DNA of 64,000 nt from an uncultured Paracoccaceae bacterium (lineage in GTDB: Bacteria > Pseudomonadota > Alphaproteobacteria > Rhodobacterales > Rhodobacteraceae). Below, piece by piece: positions 7,796 through 16,883 of the stretch; the stretch's first letter is position 1, and the number at the start of each line of letters is the position of its first letter. Where the stretch lies: contig CAJWHE010000001.1 of NCBI GenBank assembly GCA_913041145.1, forward strand, positions 62,001 to 126,000. Reading direction: 5' to 3'. The position numbers and the translations under genes were made by a program. The notes under the pieces are model-generated. The model was not told the origin of the DNA, made no database searches, and worked only from the letters and a program-made list of their open reading frames with translations.

Positions 7796-9094
7796 CTAAC
7801 TAGTTAACAGGTCTATAAGTGAATTTCCCATAACTTTTGCACTATCGACCATATCATCTATTACAACAAATTCATCAGGTTTGTGAGCTAAGTCTAAAAT
7901 TCCAGGACCATAGGCAATGCAGTTTTTAAGGGTGCCGATCCTGTCTATATGTTTTTGATCGTAAGAACCAGGTGACGCGACATAATCTGGGCTTTTACCT
8001 ATAACTTTTTCTATAGAAGTAGCGATGGATTTTACAATAGGTGCATTTTTATCTGTCATGCTGGGTATAACTCGATTTAACTCAGTTACCTCATATGTAA
8101 ATTTTGGCCTTCTCGATTTTATACCTTCTAACAAGTTTTCTATTTCTGCTTTAACTTCTTCCACGTTTTCTTCAATCAGAAAGCGTCGATCAATAATTAT
8201 TCTACAGCTGTCAGGAACACAGTGAGATGGCAACGCATTGCTTTCTGGATCTGGCTCCACCTGACCACCATGAATTGAGTTAATATTCATGGTAGAGTTT
8301 TTTGCACCCTCTGGTATTACAGGCATCTCGGTAACTCGTTTTTTTAGATTAGGGAATAAAGTTTCCTCAAACTCGTTTAAGACCTCACCCATGTGACGTA
8401 CGGCACAATCGCCAGCGAATGGCATGGCTCCGTGGGCAATCTCTCCAAAAGTCTCTATTTCGGCCCACCATCCTCCTCGATGGCCTAGGCATATACGGTC
8501 TTTATGAAGTGGTTCAGGTATAATAACATGTTGAACTCGTTGGGGTGAAAAAAAACCTTTCTCGGCTAAATATGCTACACCTCCATAACCACCAGTCTCT
8601 TCGTCTGCAGTTCCTGATATTTCAATTGCTCCATTATACTCAGGGCAAGCTTCTAAAAACGCCTCTACTGCTATAATCGATGCTGCAAGGCCACCTTTCA
8701 TATCACAGGCGCCACGGCCGTAGACTTTCCCTTCAAAAACCTGACCACCAAATGGATCAAATTTCCAACCTGACCCAACTTCAACAACATCAGTATGAGA
8801 ATTGAAGTGGATACATTCTCCTAAGTTTTTACCTTCTTTTCTTCCGATGATATTCCATCGTGGATATTTGTCTGAGTCTCCAGGAGCACCTTTCGCTCTA
8901 ATCATTTGTGTTTCAAAGCCAACTTTAGATAATCTTTTGTTTAGATATTCGCAGATTTCTAAATAATTTTCTCCTGGTGGGTTTAACGTGGGAATTTTAA
9001 TAAGATCTTGAGTTAACTCTATTAGCGATTCTCTTCTAATTTCGATTAGTTTTGCCAAGGACGTAAAAAGCGTATTTTTTTTATCTGAGGTCAT
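7796..9094 (-). CDS. M20 family metallohydrolase (ArgE/DapE-type deacylase)
   Basis: Zn-dependent amidohydrolase of 432 residues. The metal and catalytic residues of clan MH are present: H100 and D102 in HTDVVEVGSGW, D131 in GRGACDMKGG, and the E165-E166 pair in TADEETGG. A His in the C-terminal GSYDQKHIDR segment probably completes the site. Family members remove acyl groups from N-acylated amino acids (acetylornithine deacetylase, succinyl-diaminopimelate desuccinylase and relatives), and the sequence does not separate these. ArgE and DapE are usually about 375-390 residues, so this longer form is more likely a catabolic deacylase. It is the first gene of a two-gene unit with the aldehyde dehydrogenase, next to the aap amino-acid importer. 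Confidence 0.82.
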   Translation of the reverse strand: MTSDKKNTLFTSLAKLIEIRRESLIELTQDLIKIPTLNPPGENYLEICEYLNKRLSKVGFETQMIRAKGAPGDSDKYPRWNIIGRKEGKNLGECIHFNSHTDVVEVGSGWKFDPFGGQVFEGKVYGRGACDMKGGLAASIIAVEAFLEACPEYNGAIEISGTADEETGGYGGVAYLAEKGFFSPQRVQHVIIPEPLHKDRICLGHRGGWWAEIETFGEIAHGAMPFAGDCAVRHMGEVLNEFEETLFPNLKKRVTEMPVIPEGAKNSTMNINSIHGGQVEPDPESNALPSHCVPDSCRIIIDRRFLIEENVEEVKAEIENLLEGIKSRRPKFTYEVTELNRVIPSMTDKNAPIVKSIATSIEKVIGKSPDYVASPGSYDQKHIDRIGTLKNCIAYGPGILDLAHKPDEFVVIDDMVDSAKVMGNSLIDLLTS

Positions 9095-9222
9095 TTGTTA
9101 CTTTCTAGAAAATATTTAATTTAAGGTGCTTTAAAATAGATATGTGGTACTCAGATTGTTTTTTATCTAATTTAGTTAGCTCTTCCTAAGTCATCTACAG
9201 TTTATTTGGGTTAAGTTACTAT

Positions 9223-10086
9223 TTATAAGCGAATTATTGAGCCAGCCCCGTGCTCTGTGAAAAGCTCTAACAGGCATGCATTTGGCGCACGTCCATCTAA
9301 TATAACAACAGCTCTAGCACCACCTTCTAGTGCAACTAGAGCAGTAGCAGTCTTTGGGATCATACCCCCTTGGATAATTCCCTTCTCAGTTAGTGCTTTG
9401 ATCTCTGAAGATGACAGTTCCGTTATAACTTCCCCATTTTCATTTTTGACGCCAGAAACATCAGTTAGAAGTAGTAACCTATCTGCCTTTAATGCTGCTG
9501 CTATTGCACCTGCTACGGTATCTCCATTAATATTATATGTTTCTCCACCTTCCCCTAAGCCTATTGGAGCAACGACCGGAATAAAGCCGGATTTAAACAT
9601 TTCACTTAAGACGAAAGGTTCTACCTTAGTTGGTTTACCAACAAAACCAAACTTTGGATCTTCAGGAGTGCAATGTATTAAGTTTGCGTCTTTACCTGAC
9701 AGGCCAATACCTTTCCCACCTTGTGTATTAATTGCTTGAACTATTTTTTTATTGATGCTTCCAGAAAGTACCATTTCAACCACTTTAATACTTTCTTCGT
9801 CTGTGACTCGCTTCCCATCAATAAACTTTGATTTAATATCTAACTTTTCTAACATCTCATTTATCATTGGGCCACCACCATGCACTATAACGGGGTTTAT
9901 ACCAACTTGCTGCATGAGAACGATATCTCGAGCAAAGACTTCCATATTTTGATCGTTACCCATAGCGTGACCACCAAGCTTAATAACAACTACAGCACCG
10001 TCGTATCTTTGTAAGTAAGGGAGTGCTTCGGAGAGAGTTTTTGCAGATGTCACCCAGTCATGACTAAGGTTTAATTGCTTTTTCAT
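9223..10086 (-). CDS. argB: Acetylglutamate kinase
   Basis: Second step of arginine synthesis: ATP-dependent phosphorylation of N-acetyl-L-glutamate. The 287-residue protein has the amino-acid-kinase fold. The N-terminal phosphate loop is [11 protein letters not shown], then [10 protein letters not shown] near residues 67-76, an acetylglutamate-binding region around [11 protein letters not shown], the [14 protein letters not shown] segment, and [13 protein letters not shown] near the C-terminus. It is the last gene of the rpmH-to-argB cluster, 116 bp after engB. No intrinsic terminator is obvious between it and the next gene. Confidence 0.95.
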   Translation of the reverse strand: MKKQLNLSHDWVTSAKTLSEALPYLQRYDGAVVVIKLGGHAMGNDQNMEVFARDIVLMQQVGINPVIVHGGGPMINEMLEKLDIKSKFIDGKRVTDEESIKVVEMVLSGSINKKIVQAINTQGGKGIGLSGKDANLIHCTPEDPKFGFVGKPTKVEPFVLSEMFKSGFIPVVAPIGLGEGGETYNINGDTVAGAIAAALKADRLLLLTDVSGVKNENGEVITELSSSEIKALTEKGIIQGGMIPKTATALVALEGGARAVVILDGRAPNACLLELFTEHGAGSIIRL

Positions 10087-10202
10087 AGGTTAGTTTCCCA
10101 ATAACTGAACGTTTCTTGTATAGTATATTTGGTATATATAGAAGAATTAAGAGTTTTCTACTATATTTAAGTAGATCTCTTGAAATACCGTTTAATTCTC
10201 TT

Positions 10203-10856
10203 TCACTCAAGTGCTGCGATAGCTGACCGTAAATCAGGTATCCCTAGGCCTGAATTAGAAGAGGTAATAATTATCTCTGGATATGCAGCTGAGTGGGAAG
10301 ATAAATCATCTGATACTGATTTAATTAAAGTGCTAAAGTCAGGCGATTTTATTTTATCTGTCTTTGTAAGTACAATTTGGAATGTTACAGCTGATTTATC
10401 TAGTGCGCTCAGGATTTCATGATCCACTTTTTTTATACCATGTCTCGCATCTATAAGAACAAATGCTCGTCTAAGGGTTTGTCTCCCAGATAGATATAGT
10501 TTTAGTAGATTTTGCCATTTCTTTACTACTGCCAAAGGTGCTTCTGCGAACCCGTAACCGGGTAGGTCGACTAAGTAAAATTTTTCACCGATTGAGAAGA
10601 AGTTTATTTCCTGTGTTCTTCCTGGCGTGTTTGAGGTTCTAGCTAATGCTTTTCGTCCCGTCACAGCATTAAGTAAACTAGATTTCCCTACATTAGATCT
10701 TCCAGCAAAACAGATTTCTGTTCGATTTGGTGACGGTAGACCTTCTATCGCGACTACACCCTTTAGAAAAGTGTTCTCACCAGCAAAAAGCCTTCTTCCT
10801 TCCTCCAGAGCCTCTTTGGAAGGCTCTTTAGATATTTTAAATATAAATTTACTCAT
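10203..10856 (-). CDS. engB: Ribosome biogenesis GTPase EngB (YihA/YsxC)
   Basis: Small GTPase of 217 residues needed for late 50S subunit assembly. G motifs are complete: G1 GRSNVGKSS near residues 52-60, the switch-I segment TSNTPGRTQ, G3 DLPGYGFAEA, G4 TKTDKI, and G5 TSSNSGLG near the end. The length is typical. The ATG lies 9 bp after the MOSC gene stop, so it is in the same transcript. Association of engB with yidC, rnpA and rpmH is a standard alphaproteobacterial arrangement. Confidence 0.95.
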   Translation of the reverse strand: MSKFIFKISKEPSKEALEEGRRLFAGENTFLKGVVAIEGLPSPNRTEICFAGRSNVGKSSLLNAVTGRKALARTSNTPGRTQEINFFSIGEKFYLVDLPGYGFAEAPLAVVKKWQNLLKLYLSGRQTLRRAFVLIDARHGIKKVDHEILSALDKSAVTFQIVLTKTDKIKSPDFSTLIKSVSDDLSSHSAAYPEIIITSSNSGLGIPDLRSAIAALE

Positions 10857-10865
10857 GCCATTAAA

Positions 10866-11609
10866 CTACAATATTGAAATGGTATCACCAACCATGATTT
10901 TACCAGGCTCCAGAACTTGTCCATAAACTCCAAAGTCTTTATGACCCCAGGTTTCCAGGATCGACAAAGTATCAACGTCTCGTTGTCCTGTTACGGGGTT
11001 TGCTGTTGTAGCTAAACATCTAACTATACGTTCTTGAATTGCTATTTTGCATTCACCTATTGAAATAGTTTTACCTACCCAATTAAATTCTTCCCATGGG
11101 TCTAAACCATCTAACCACAAATTTCCTCGCCATCTTCTTATATCCAATTTTTCTCCTAATTTATTTTCAACGGCTTGGTGACTGGTGATACTATTAAGAG
11201 ATATTGAGGGATAATCTGTATCTGTCATACCCCGACCTAAAACTCGAACAACCTTCGCTGATTTTGATCTGTTTTCTGGCATTATTGGGTAAACCCAATT
11301 TATTAATTCGTCTGCATTTTTTTCTGGATGAATAGTTATTGATTCTAATTCTGGGTGGCTTAAAGTAACTTCTTCGTTAGATTCATTTAAAGAAGCATTT
11401 ATCGCCATTAATTTAGGCGCCTTTGATCCTCTAGAAAAGTTTACACATTCGGCCCAAGAGCCATTATTTGCTTTTGACGTTTCATGTGCAACAGCCCAAC
11501 AACGGTCCCAGGGTAGAGTTTTATCTTTACTCAGTTCTATACTTGTAAGTTCCTCTCGGCCATGGCTCTTAATTGGATGCCTCCATATATGTTTTAATAT
11601 AGGTGTCAT
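10866..11609 (-). CDS. MOSC domain-containing protein
   Basis: A 247-residue protein with an N-terminal MOSC beta-barrel part (ILKHIWRHPIKSHGREEL) and a C-terminal MOSC domain. The latter contains RIVRCLATTANPVTGQRD, holding the conserved Cys that binds sulfur or molybdenum cofactor in the family. MOSC proteins are linked to molybdopterin-enzyme sulfuration or to reduction of N-hydroxylated compounds (mARC-like); the substrate here is unknown. Its ATG overlaps the yidC stop as ATGA, so the two are translationally coupled. The gene sits between yidC and engB, as I recall it does in many Rhodobacterales. Confidence 0.85.
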   Translation of the reverse strand: MTPILKHIWRHPIKSHGREELTSIELSKDKTLPWDRCWAVAHETSKANNGSWAECVNFSRGSKAPKLMAINASLNESNEEVTLSHPELESITIHPEKNADELINWVYPIMPENRSKSAKVVRVLGRGMTDTDYPSISLNSITSHQAVENKLGEKLDIRRWRGNLWLDGLDPWEEFNWVGKTISIGECKIAIQERIVRCLATTANPVTGQRDVDTLSILETWGHKDFGVYGQVLEPGKIMVGDTISIL

Positions 11610-13417
11610 TTTTTTTCTGACTTTTTTCTTTTGAGGCTAGATTTAATATTCCCAAAGAGATCAGGCGTATAGCCCTGGCTTCGCATTATTGCATATTGCT
11701 GGCCAAAGGTCATAACATTGTTAGCGATCCAGTAGACGACTAAGCCACTTGCAAAACTTCCCAGCATAAACATGAAAACCCATGGCATCCAAGCAAATAT
11801 CATTGCCTGAGTTGCATCTGTTGGAGCGGGGTTTAACTTTTGCTGAAGCCACATTGATATGCCTAAGAGAATAGGTAGAACACCAATAGATACTAATGCA
11901 AAAATTGTACCGACTTCAGGCGTGCCCCAGGGTAAAAGTCCAAATAAATTAAGGATAGATGATGGATCAGGTGCACTTAAGTCTTTAATCCATCCAACCC
12001 AAGCTTCGTGCCGTAGTTCTATGGTCACAAAAATAACTTTATATAGAGAGAAAAAGATAGGGATTTGTAATAGGATTGGTAAACAACCAGCAGCAGGGTT
12101 TACTTTTTCTTTTTTGTATAGAGCCATCATTTCGACTTGAAGTTTTTTCTTATCGTCACCTGTCTTAGCTTTAATTTTTTCCATCTCAGGCTGTAGATTT
12201 TTCATTTTTGCCATTGAAACATATGATTTATAAGCCAGAGGGAGAAGAAGAGCTTTAATCAAAAATGTTAGAGCAATAATTGAAAAACCCATATTTCCTA
12301 TAAACCCATTTAGCCAATATAATACCGCAAAGATTGGTTTGGTTAGGAAGAAGAACATTCCCCAGTCAATTGAGTCTAAAAACCCGTTTATACCTTCATT
12401 TTCATAATTTTTAATTGTAGCCCACTCTTTTGCTCCAGCGAACAGCTTCGTAGAAATTGTTTTTGTGTCGCCAGGTGCAACGTTTACAAGTTTTAACCTA
12501 GTTTCTGTTTGATACACCTCTGCGCTAGGTACATATTTAGCAACTGAGGTGAATGGGGTGCCAGGCGTTGGAATTAAGGCAGTCATCCAATATTTATCTG
12601 TAAACCCAATCCAACCATTTTCAGATACTTTTGAAATATTAGTGTTTGCCGCCTCCCTAGGCAAAAACTTAAAATCTGGCATGTCATCATAATCAACCTC
12701 ATCTAACTCGCCGTCAGTCATTGAGACAACGCCCTCGTGTAGAATGAAAAAGCCAATAACATCTGGTTCACCGTGTCTTGCTATTATGCCATAAGGCTGA
12801 AGATCGAAATTTTTAGATGATTTATTTTCAACAGATTGTTCTATTGAAAACATGAAATTTTTATCGATAGAAATTTTTCTACGAAAGATTAACCCTTGAT
12901 CATTTTCCCACTTTAAAATTACAGGACTATTAGGCCCAATATTACTTCCTCTCTCTATTCCCCACAGAGTCGTAGGACCAGGAACCTGGTCATAATTTAG
13001 ATTTGTTGATCCGGGCGTCCATCCAAATAGTGCGTAATACGCATTAGGGCTGTCGGTGGGCGATAATAGAGTTACGTTTTTCTTTTTTTCTAAGGTCTCG
13101 TAGTAGTTTTTAAGTTCTAGCTGATCTATTCTTCCGCCTAGAAGGGATATAGAGCCGCTCAAGTTTGGTGTGGAAATCTCTACCCTTGGAGCTGGAGCTC
13201 CTTTTGAATTATTAAGACCAGCTACTGTTTGTGAGATGTTTGATGTCGTATTCACAACTGGTGGTAATAGGCCACTATTATTTATATCCGAGGTCAGTTC
13301 TGTTGTATTATCTATATCCTGAGGAAGCTCTTCAGGAGGGAAAAGGAAAAACCAGGTTAGAATTACAAAAAAACTAAGAACTGTTGCGAAAATAAGATTT
13401 TTATTTTGTCCGTCCAT
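11606..13417 (-). CDS. yidC: Membrane protein insertase YidC
   Basis: Oxa1/YidC insertase of 603 residues acting in the inner membrane with or without SecYEG. The N-terminal anchor helix is at about residues 8-27. A large periplasmic beta domain follows (about 70-345), with the family strands VEISTPNLSGSISLLGGRIDQLEL. The five-helix core begins near residue 355. The hydrophilic groove region and the cytoplasmic coiled-coil loop KMKNLQPEMEKIKAKTGDD are present, as is the conserved VNPAAGCLPILLQIPIFFSLY segment. The C-terminus is Lys-rich (KSSLKRKKSEKK), fitting ribosome contact. It belongs to the rpmH cluster, 124 bp downstream of ttcA. Confidence 0.96.
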   Translation of the reverse strand: MDGQNKNLIFATVLSFFVILTWFFLFPPEELPQDIDNTTELTSDINNSGLLPPVVNTTSNISQTVAGLNNSKGAPAPRVEISTPNLSGSISLLGGRIDQLELKNYYETLEKKKNVTLLSPTDSPNAYYALFGWTPGSTNLNYDQVPGPTTLWGIERGSNIGPNSPVILKWENDQGLIFRRKISIDKNFMFSIEQSVENKSSKNFDLQPYGIIARHGEPDVIGFFILHEGVVSMTDGELDEVDYDDMPDFKFLPREAANTNISKVSENGWIGFTDKYWMTALIPTPGTPFTSVAKYVPSAEVYQTETRLKLVNVAPGDTKTISTKLFAGAKEWATIKNYENEGINGFLDSIDWGMFFFLTKPIFAVLYWLNGFIGNMGFSIIALTFLIKALLLPLAYKSYVSMAKMKNLQPEMEKIKAKTGDDKKKLQVEMMALYKKEKVNPAAGCLPILLQIPIFFSLYKVIFVTIELRHEAWVGWIKDLSAPDPSSILNLFGLLPWGTPEVGTIFALVSIGVLPILLGISMWLQQKLNPAPTDATQAMIFAWMPWVFMFMLGSFASGLVVYWIANNVMTFGQQYAIMRSQGYTPDLFGNIKSSLKRKKSEKK

Positions 13418-13541
13418 TATGGGACTACCACCTATAATATTTAAATTTAAAATGGTTCAACATCTTGATGTAGAGAAGGTCAAGCTTTTTCTCGAGATAT
13501 TTACCGCAATAGAGTTATTAATTAACAGGAATTAAGGTGTT

Positions 13542-14396
13542 TTATGTTTTATTACTTTTTAATTTTTTAGGTGCACTATTTCGTACTAGGCCTTTAAAAT
13601 CGAATATATTAGTATCTAAAAGGTGAGAAGGGTTGCTATTCATCAATCCTCTAAAAATTTTTTGTTTACGCCCTGGATGTTTTTCTTCCCAACTGTTCAG
13701 TAATTCTTTTATATTTTGCCTTTGGAGCCCATCTTGAGAGCCGCAAAGATCGCATGGAATTATTGGATAGTCCATCACACTTGAGAATTTCTCACAATCA
13801 GCTTCAGCAACATATGCTAAAGGTCTATAAACGAATACGTCACCCTCATCATTGAGAAGCTTTGGTGGCATTGCGGCTAAACGAGAGCCATGGAACAAAT
13901 TTAACATAAACGTCTCAAGAATGTCTTCTCTATGATGTCCTAAAACAATAGCTGAACAACCTTCCTCTCGAGCAATACGATATAGAATACCACGTCTCAA
14001 TCGTGAACAAAGTGAGCAATATGTACGACCTTTCGATACTTTATCAGTAACTATAGAGTAAGTGTCTTGATATTCTATTCTATGAGGCACGCTCATGTCC
14101 TTTAAAAATTTTGGTAGTATAGTTGCAGGAAAATTAGGTTGGCCTTGGTCCAAATTACAAGCTAGGATCTCTACGGGTAACAGCCCCCGCCATTGCAATT
14201 CTGTTAGGGCTGCTAATAGTGTGTAGCTATCTTTGCCGCCCGAGAGGCAAACCAACCATCGAGCACCTGGCTCCAGCATACCAAAGTCACAGATAGCCTG
14301 ACGAGTTTCCCTAATTATTCGTTTACGTAGTTTTTTAAACTCTGTTGTTGAAGGTGCATTATCAAATAATGGATGAATAGGAGAATTATCAAGCAT
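13542..14396 (-). CDS. ttcA: tRNA 2-thiocytidine biosynthesis protein TtcA
   Basis: PP-loop ATPase that thiolates cytidine 32 of certain tRNAs through an Fe-S cluster. In 284 residues it shows the PP-loop [10 protein letters not shown] near residues 53-62, the first Cys pair [30 protein letters not shown], and the second Cys pair in CDLCGSQ. This CxxC...CxxC layout is diagnostic of the TtcA/TtuA group, and overall similarity favours TtcA. It lies between yidD and yidC in a cluster whose other members are mostly for tRNA processing and membrane insertion. It has 91-bp and 124-bp spacers on its two sides, larger than those around its neighbours. Confidence 0.88.
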   Translation of the reverse strand: MLDNSPIHPLFDNAPSTTEFKKLRKRIIRETRQAICDFGMLEPGARWLVCLSGGKDSYTLLAALTELQWRGLLPVEILACNLDQGQPNFPATILPKFLKDMSVPHRIEYQDTYSIVTDKVSKGRTYCSLCSRLRRGILYRIAREEGCSAIVLGHHREDILETFMLNLFHGSRLAAMPPKLLNDEGDVFVYRPLAYVAEADCEKFSSVMDYPIIPCDLCGSQDGLQRQNIKELLNSWEEKHPGRKQKIFRGLMNSNPSHLLDTNIFDFKGLVRNSAPKKLKSNKT

Positions 14397-14487
14397 GGTT
14401 CACATATATTGTTGTGTTGAGAGTAAGTGAAGTGAAATCTGTATATATAATAAGTATTTCACATGATAATCATCCCTTTAAATCTTT

Positions 14488-14706
14488 CTAAGGAACATTG
14501 TCTATCCCAGAGCCTCCAAGCGGATGGCACTTTAGGATCCTTCTGAAAGTTAGATTTATACCTTTGATCGCACCATGTTTTTTTAAAGCATCTAGTGCAT
14601 AAGCGGAACAAGTGGGCATGAAACGGCAGTTTGAACCTACCCAAGGTGAAAAGACCAGCCTATATAACCTGATAGGTAGAGATAATAGGTAAGCAAACGG
14701 TGTCAT
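14488..14706 (-). CDS. yidD: Membrane protein insertion efficiency factor YidD
   Basis: A small protein of 72 residues that helps YidC-dependent insertion. The family signature is unmistakable: [30 protein letters not shown], with three Cys-containing turns, then [18 protein letters not shown]. An amphipathic N-terminal segment (about residues 5-18) likely lies on the membrane. Its ATG overlaps the rnpA TGA (ATGA), so translation is coupled. Confidence 0.95.
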   Translation of the reverse strand: MTPFAYLLSLPIRLYRLVFSPWVGSNCRFMPTCSAYALDALKKHGAIKGINLTFRRILKCHPLGGSGIDNVP

Positions 14707-15053
14707 GAGTGAACTTTCTTAATAGCCTTATTCAGGTCTTCAATTAGTAAAGAATAATTTCTCTCAAGCGTTGTTTTTGGACGCCCTACTAAAACATAAT
14801 CCCAACCTGGGTTACCCTTTACTGTTAATGTGGCTTTAGAAATTTCCCTTAGACGGCGTTTTGCTCGATTTCGAGCAATAGCGTTACCTAGTTTTTTTGA
14901 GCAAGTATATCCAACCCTAGTATTTGAACTACCATCTTGCCTATTTCGACCTTGCAACAAAAGTCCTGGTTGCCCAGAACGCTTTTCAGCCGCAACTAAT
15001 AAGAAATCTCTTCGCTTTAAAATTGTGGTAAGGGTTATTTTAATGACATTCAT
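14703..15053 (-). CDS. rnpA: Ribonuclease P protein component
   Basis: Protein subunit of RNase P, which matures the 5' ends of tRNAs. Within 116 residues, the N-terminal [10 protein letters not shown], the central strand [25 protein letters not shown] (the RNR motif that contacts RNA) and the C-terminal helix ending in LNKAIKKV are all in place. AAGG 6-7 bp upstream of the ATG acts as SD. It lies 68 bp after rpmH, the near-universal bacterial pairing. Confidence 0.95.
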   Translation of the reverse strand: MNVIKITLTTILKRRDFLLVAAEKRSGQPGLLLQGRNRQDGSSNTRVGYTCSKKLGNAIARNRAKRRLREISKATLTVKGNPGWDYVLVGRPKTTLERNYSLLIEDLNKAIKKVHS

Positions 15054-15121
15054 ATTAGACCTTAAAAGGTATATCTCTTATAAGTTACATTTTTATAACA
15101 GAGTGTCTTTTTAGGAATTAT

Positions 15122-15256
15122 TTACGCACTAAGCGACTTGCGCCCCTTGGCTCTACGAGCATTAAGAATTTTTCTTCCTGCTTTTGTAGCCATTCTTGCA
15201 CGAAAACCATGCCGGTGTTTGCGAACTAGGTTAGAAGGCTGAAATGTACGTTTCAT
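15122..15256 (-). CDS. rpmH: 50S ribosomal protein L34
   Basis: A 44-residue ORF. It starts [20 protein letters not shown], continues with [15 protein letters not shown] and ends GRKSLSA. This is the canonical L34 sequence, very basic and full length. It is the first gene of the long minus-strand cluster leading to argB. Confidence 0.97.
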   Translation of the reverse strand: MKRTFQPSNLVRKHRHGFRARMATKAGRKILNARRAKGRKSLSA

Positions 15257-15295
15257 AATTTAACATCCCGAATATAATACGTTATTAAATGATGT

Positions 15296-15324
15296 CTATT
15301 AACGTTAGTATTCAGTTAGGTCAA
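15296..15324 (-). promoter_or_regulatory. Candidate promoter of the rpmH cluster
   Basis: On the minus strand, TTGACC is followed after exactly 17 bp by TAATAG, placing transcription start about 30 bp upstream of the rpmH ATG. The -35 matches the sigma-70 consensus at five of six bases; the -10 matches only three of six, so the call is tentative. Confidence 0.4.
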
Positions 15325-15517
15325 CGGCCAAAATCTGTTAAGTTTATAATTATTTATGATTGATAGTCAATAATTCCACATAATCGAAGCAAGCTTTAGA
15401 TATTAGTTATTTAATAAGGATACTTTATTTAGTTATTTATTATTTTGGAGTTAAGTTTGGATGATGAATAATACTTGCAAAGAAAAGTCTCCAGAGGTAC
15501 ATCCTCCTGACTCCCGC

Positions 15518-15594
15518 GCGCTGGTAGCTCAGTTGGATAGAGTACTTGACTACGAATCAAGGGGTCGGGGGTTCGAATCCTCCCCAGCGCGCCA
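15518..15594 (+). tRNA. tRNA-Arg (anticodon ACG)
   Basis: A complete 77-nt cloverleaf. Acceptor GCGCTGG pairs with CCAGCGC, followed by discriminator G and an encoded CCA. The D arm is TAGCTCAGTTGGATAGAGTA. The anticodon stem CTTGA/TCAAG encloses loop CTACGAA with anticodon ACG at 15552-15554. The T arm has GGTTCGAATCC. A34 is the position deaminated to inosine by TadA in this tRNA. Confidence 0.97.
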
Positions 15595-15606
15595 TTAATT
15601 TCTTTT

Positions 15607-16767
15607 TCAGTTTCTTTGGTTGAAACGTCTTCCTATTAGAGAGGCTGCAATATTTGTCTTTTGAATATCTATTGCTCCTCCAGCTATCCCCCAGCCCCAT
15701 GAATCTCGAAATTTCTGTTCGATTGGGTAGTCGCTTGAGTAGCCATACGCTCCCATAAGTTGCATTGCTTTACCAGTGACTTCACGACAAATCTCATTTG
15801 CATAACACTTTGCTATCGAACTTTCACCTGCTGTTGGGAGTTTACCACCAGTGTTAGTAACCGCCCTGTATAACAACATTCGAGAAGCATCCAGTTTCAT
15901 TTTCATTTCAGCAATTGAAATTTGCACGGCCTGAAAATCAATAAGCTGTTTTCCAAACTGTTTTCTTTCTTGAACGTAATTGAGCACATAATCAAACGCA
16001 GACTGTGCACATGCGATGCTCATGGTGGTATTACCGCAGCGTTCGAGGTCAAATGCTTTCATTAATTTTTTGAAGCCACCTGCCGGTAAAACAATGTTTT
16101 CAAGTGGCAAGCTGATATTGTCAAAGTGCATATCTGCACTTACGACACCCCTCCAACCCATATGCCGCTCTTTTTTTCCAAAACTTAACCCAGGCCGATC
16201 TTTTTCGATTAAAACAGCACCTATCCCATTTGCGCCTTGTTCATTAGACATTTTACAATAAACGACATAAGCATCGGCATGACTTGCTCCGGAGCACCAA
16301 CGTTTTGTGCCACTAACTAAAATTCTACCATTACTAATTGTGGCACTGGTACTTAGGTCAGTCAGTGCTGAACCAGCATGTGGCTCAGACATGGCAACTG
16401 CTAAAACCATGTTACCTGAGCATACCTTGGAGAGTGTTTTTTCTTTCAAGTTCTCTGATGCAAAATATGAAATAGCTAATGCCGGTCCAAAACAACTTTC
16501 AAAAACTGGGAAAGCGAGTGCAATCGAAATTTTTGCTATTTCCTCTAGTACGAGAACAGCCTCAAAGTTACTCATGCCTAACCCACCATATTTTTGTGGC
16601 AGATTTACACCCAGAAAACCCATGTCAGAGAATTTCTGAATTATTTTCTTGGTAGGTGGTTTACCGGTTCGCTCAATTTCGGCTGCAACAGTGGTCAATT
16701 CGTTTTTAGCAAACTTTCGAACGGAGTCCTGTAATTCTATTTGTTCACTTGACAGAGTAAAGTCCAA
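15607..16767 (-). CDS. Acyl-CoA dehydrogenase family protein
   Basis: FAD enzyme of 386 residues that introduces an alpha-beta double bond in an acyl-CoA. Typical features are an N-terminal helical domain (FTLSSEQIELQDSVRKFA), AVAMSEPHAGSALTDL near residues 124-138, SGTKRWCSGASHADAYVVY, ERKQFGKQLIDFQAVQ, and MQLMGAYGYSSDYPIEQKFRD. The usual C-terminal catalytic Glu of the YEGT motif is absent (the aligned segment reads IAGGAIDIQ). However, E242 in FDLERCG sits where isovaleryl- and long-chain-type enzymes carry theirs. The substrate is unknown; glutaryl-CoA is unlikely because that enzyme uses the C-terminal Glu. Divergent from the CoA-transferase gene, so the two probably share a 116-bp control region. 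Confidence 0.85.
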   Translation of the reverse strand: MDFTLSSEQIELQDSVRKFAKNELTTVAAEIERTGKPPTKKIIQKFSDMGFLGVNLPQKYGGLGMSNFEAVLVLEEIAKISIALAFPVFESCFGPALAISYFASENLKEKTLSKVCSGNMVLAVAMSEPHAGSALTDLSTSATISNGRILVSGTKRWCSGASHADAYVVYCKMSNEQGANGIGAVLIEKDRPGLSFGKKERHMGWRGVVSADMHFDNISLPLENIVLPAGGFKKLMKAFDLERCGNTTMSIACAQSAFDYVLNYVQERKQFGKQLIDFQAVQISIAEMKMKLDASRMLLYRAVTNTGGKLPTAGESSIAKCYANEICREVTGKAMQLMGAYGYSSDYPIEQKFRDSWGWGIAGGAIDIQKTNIAASLIGRRFNQRN

Positions 16768-16883
16768 TTATTCACCTCAAATATTTTGATTTAACATTCA
16801 CATTAATATTTCATACGTTACAATAAGTATCAATTTCCTGGTAGCAATTATATTAATAAGATTTTTTAGAAGAAGGAAACCAA

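Noticed and set aside
9257-9739. A 160-residue ORF on the plus strand opposite argB
   Set aside because: It lies wholly inside argB in antisense, has a low-complexity Ser/Pro-rich translation and no SD; it is a shadow of argB codon use.
14459-14644. A 61-residue ORF overlapping yidD in another frame
   Set aside because: The yidD frame gives an exact family match with all its signature cysteines; the alternative frame has no recognisable features.
15518-15594. tRNA-Arg as an integration site for a genomic island
   Set aside because: No integrase gene and no repeat of the tRNA 3' end was noticed nearby; flanking genes are ordinary metabolic genes.
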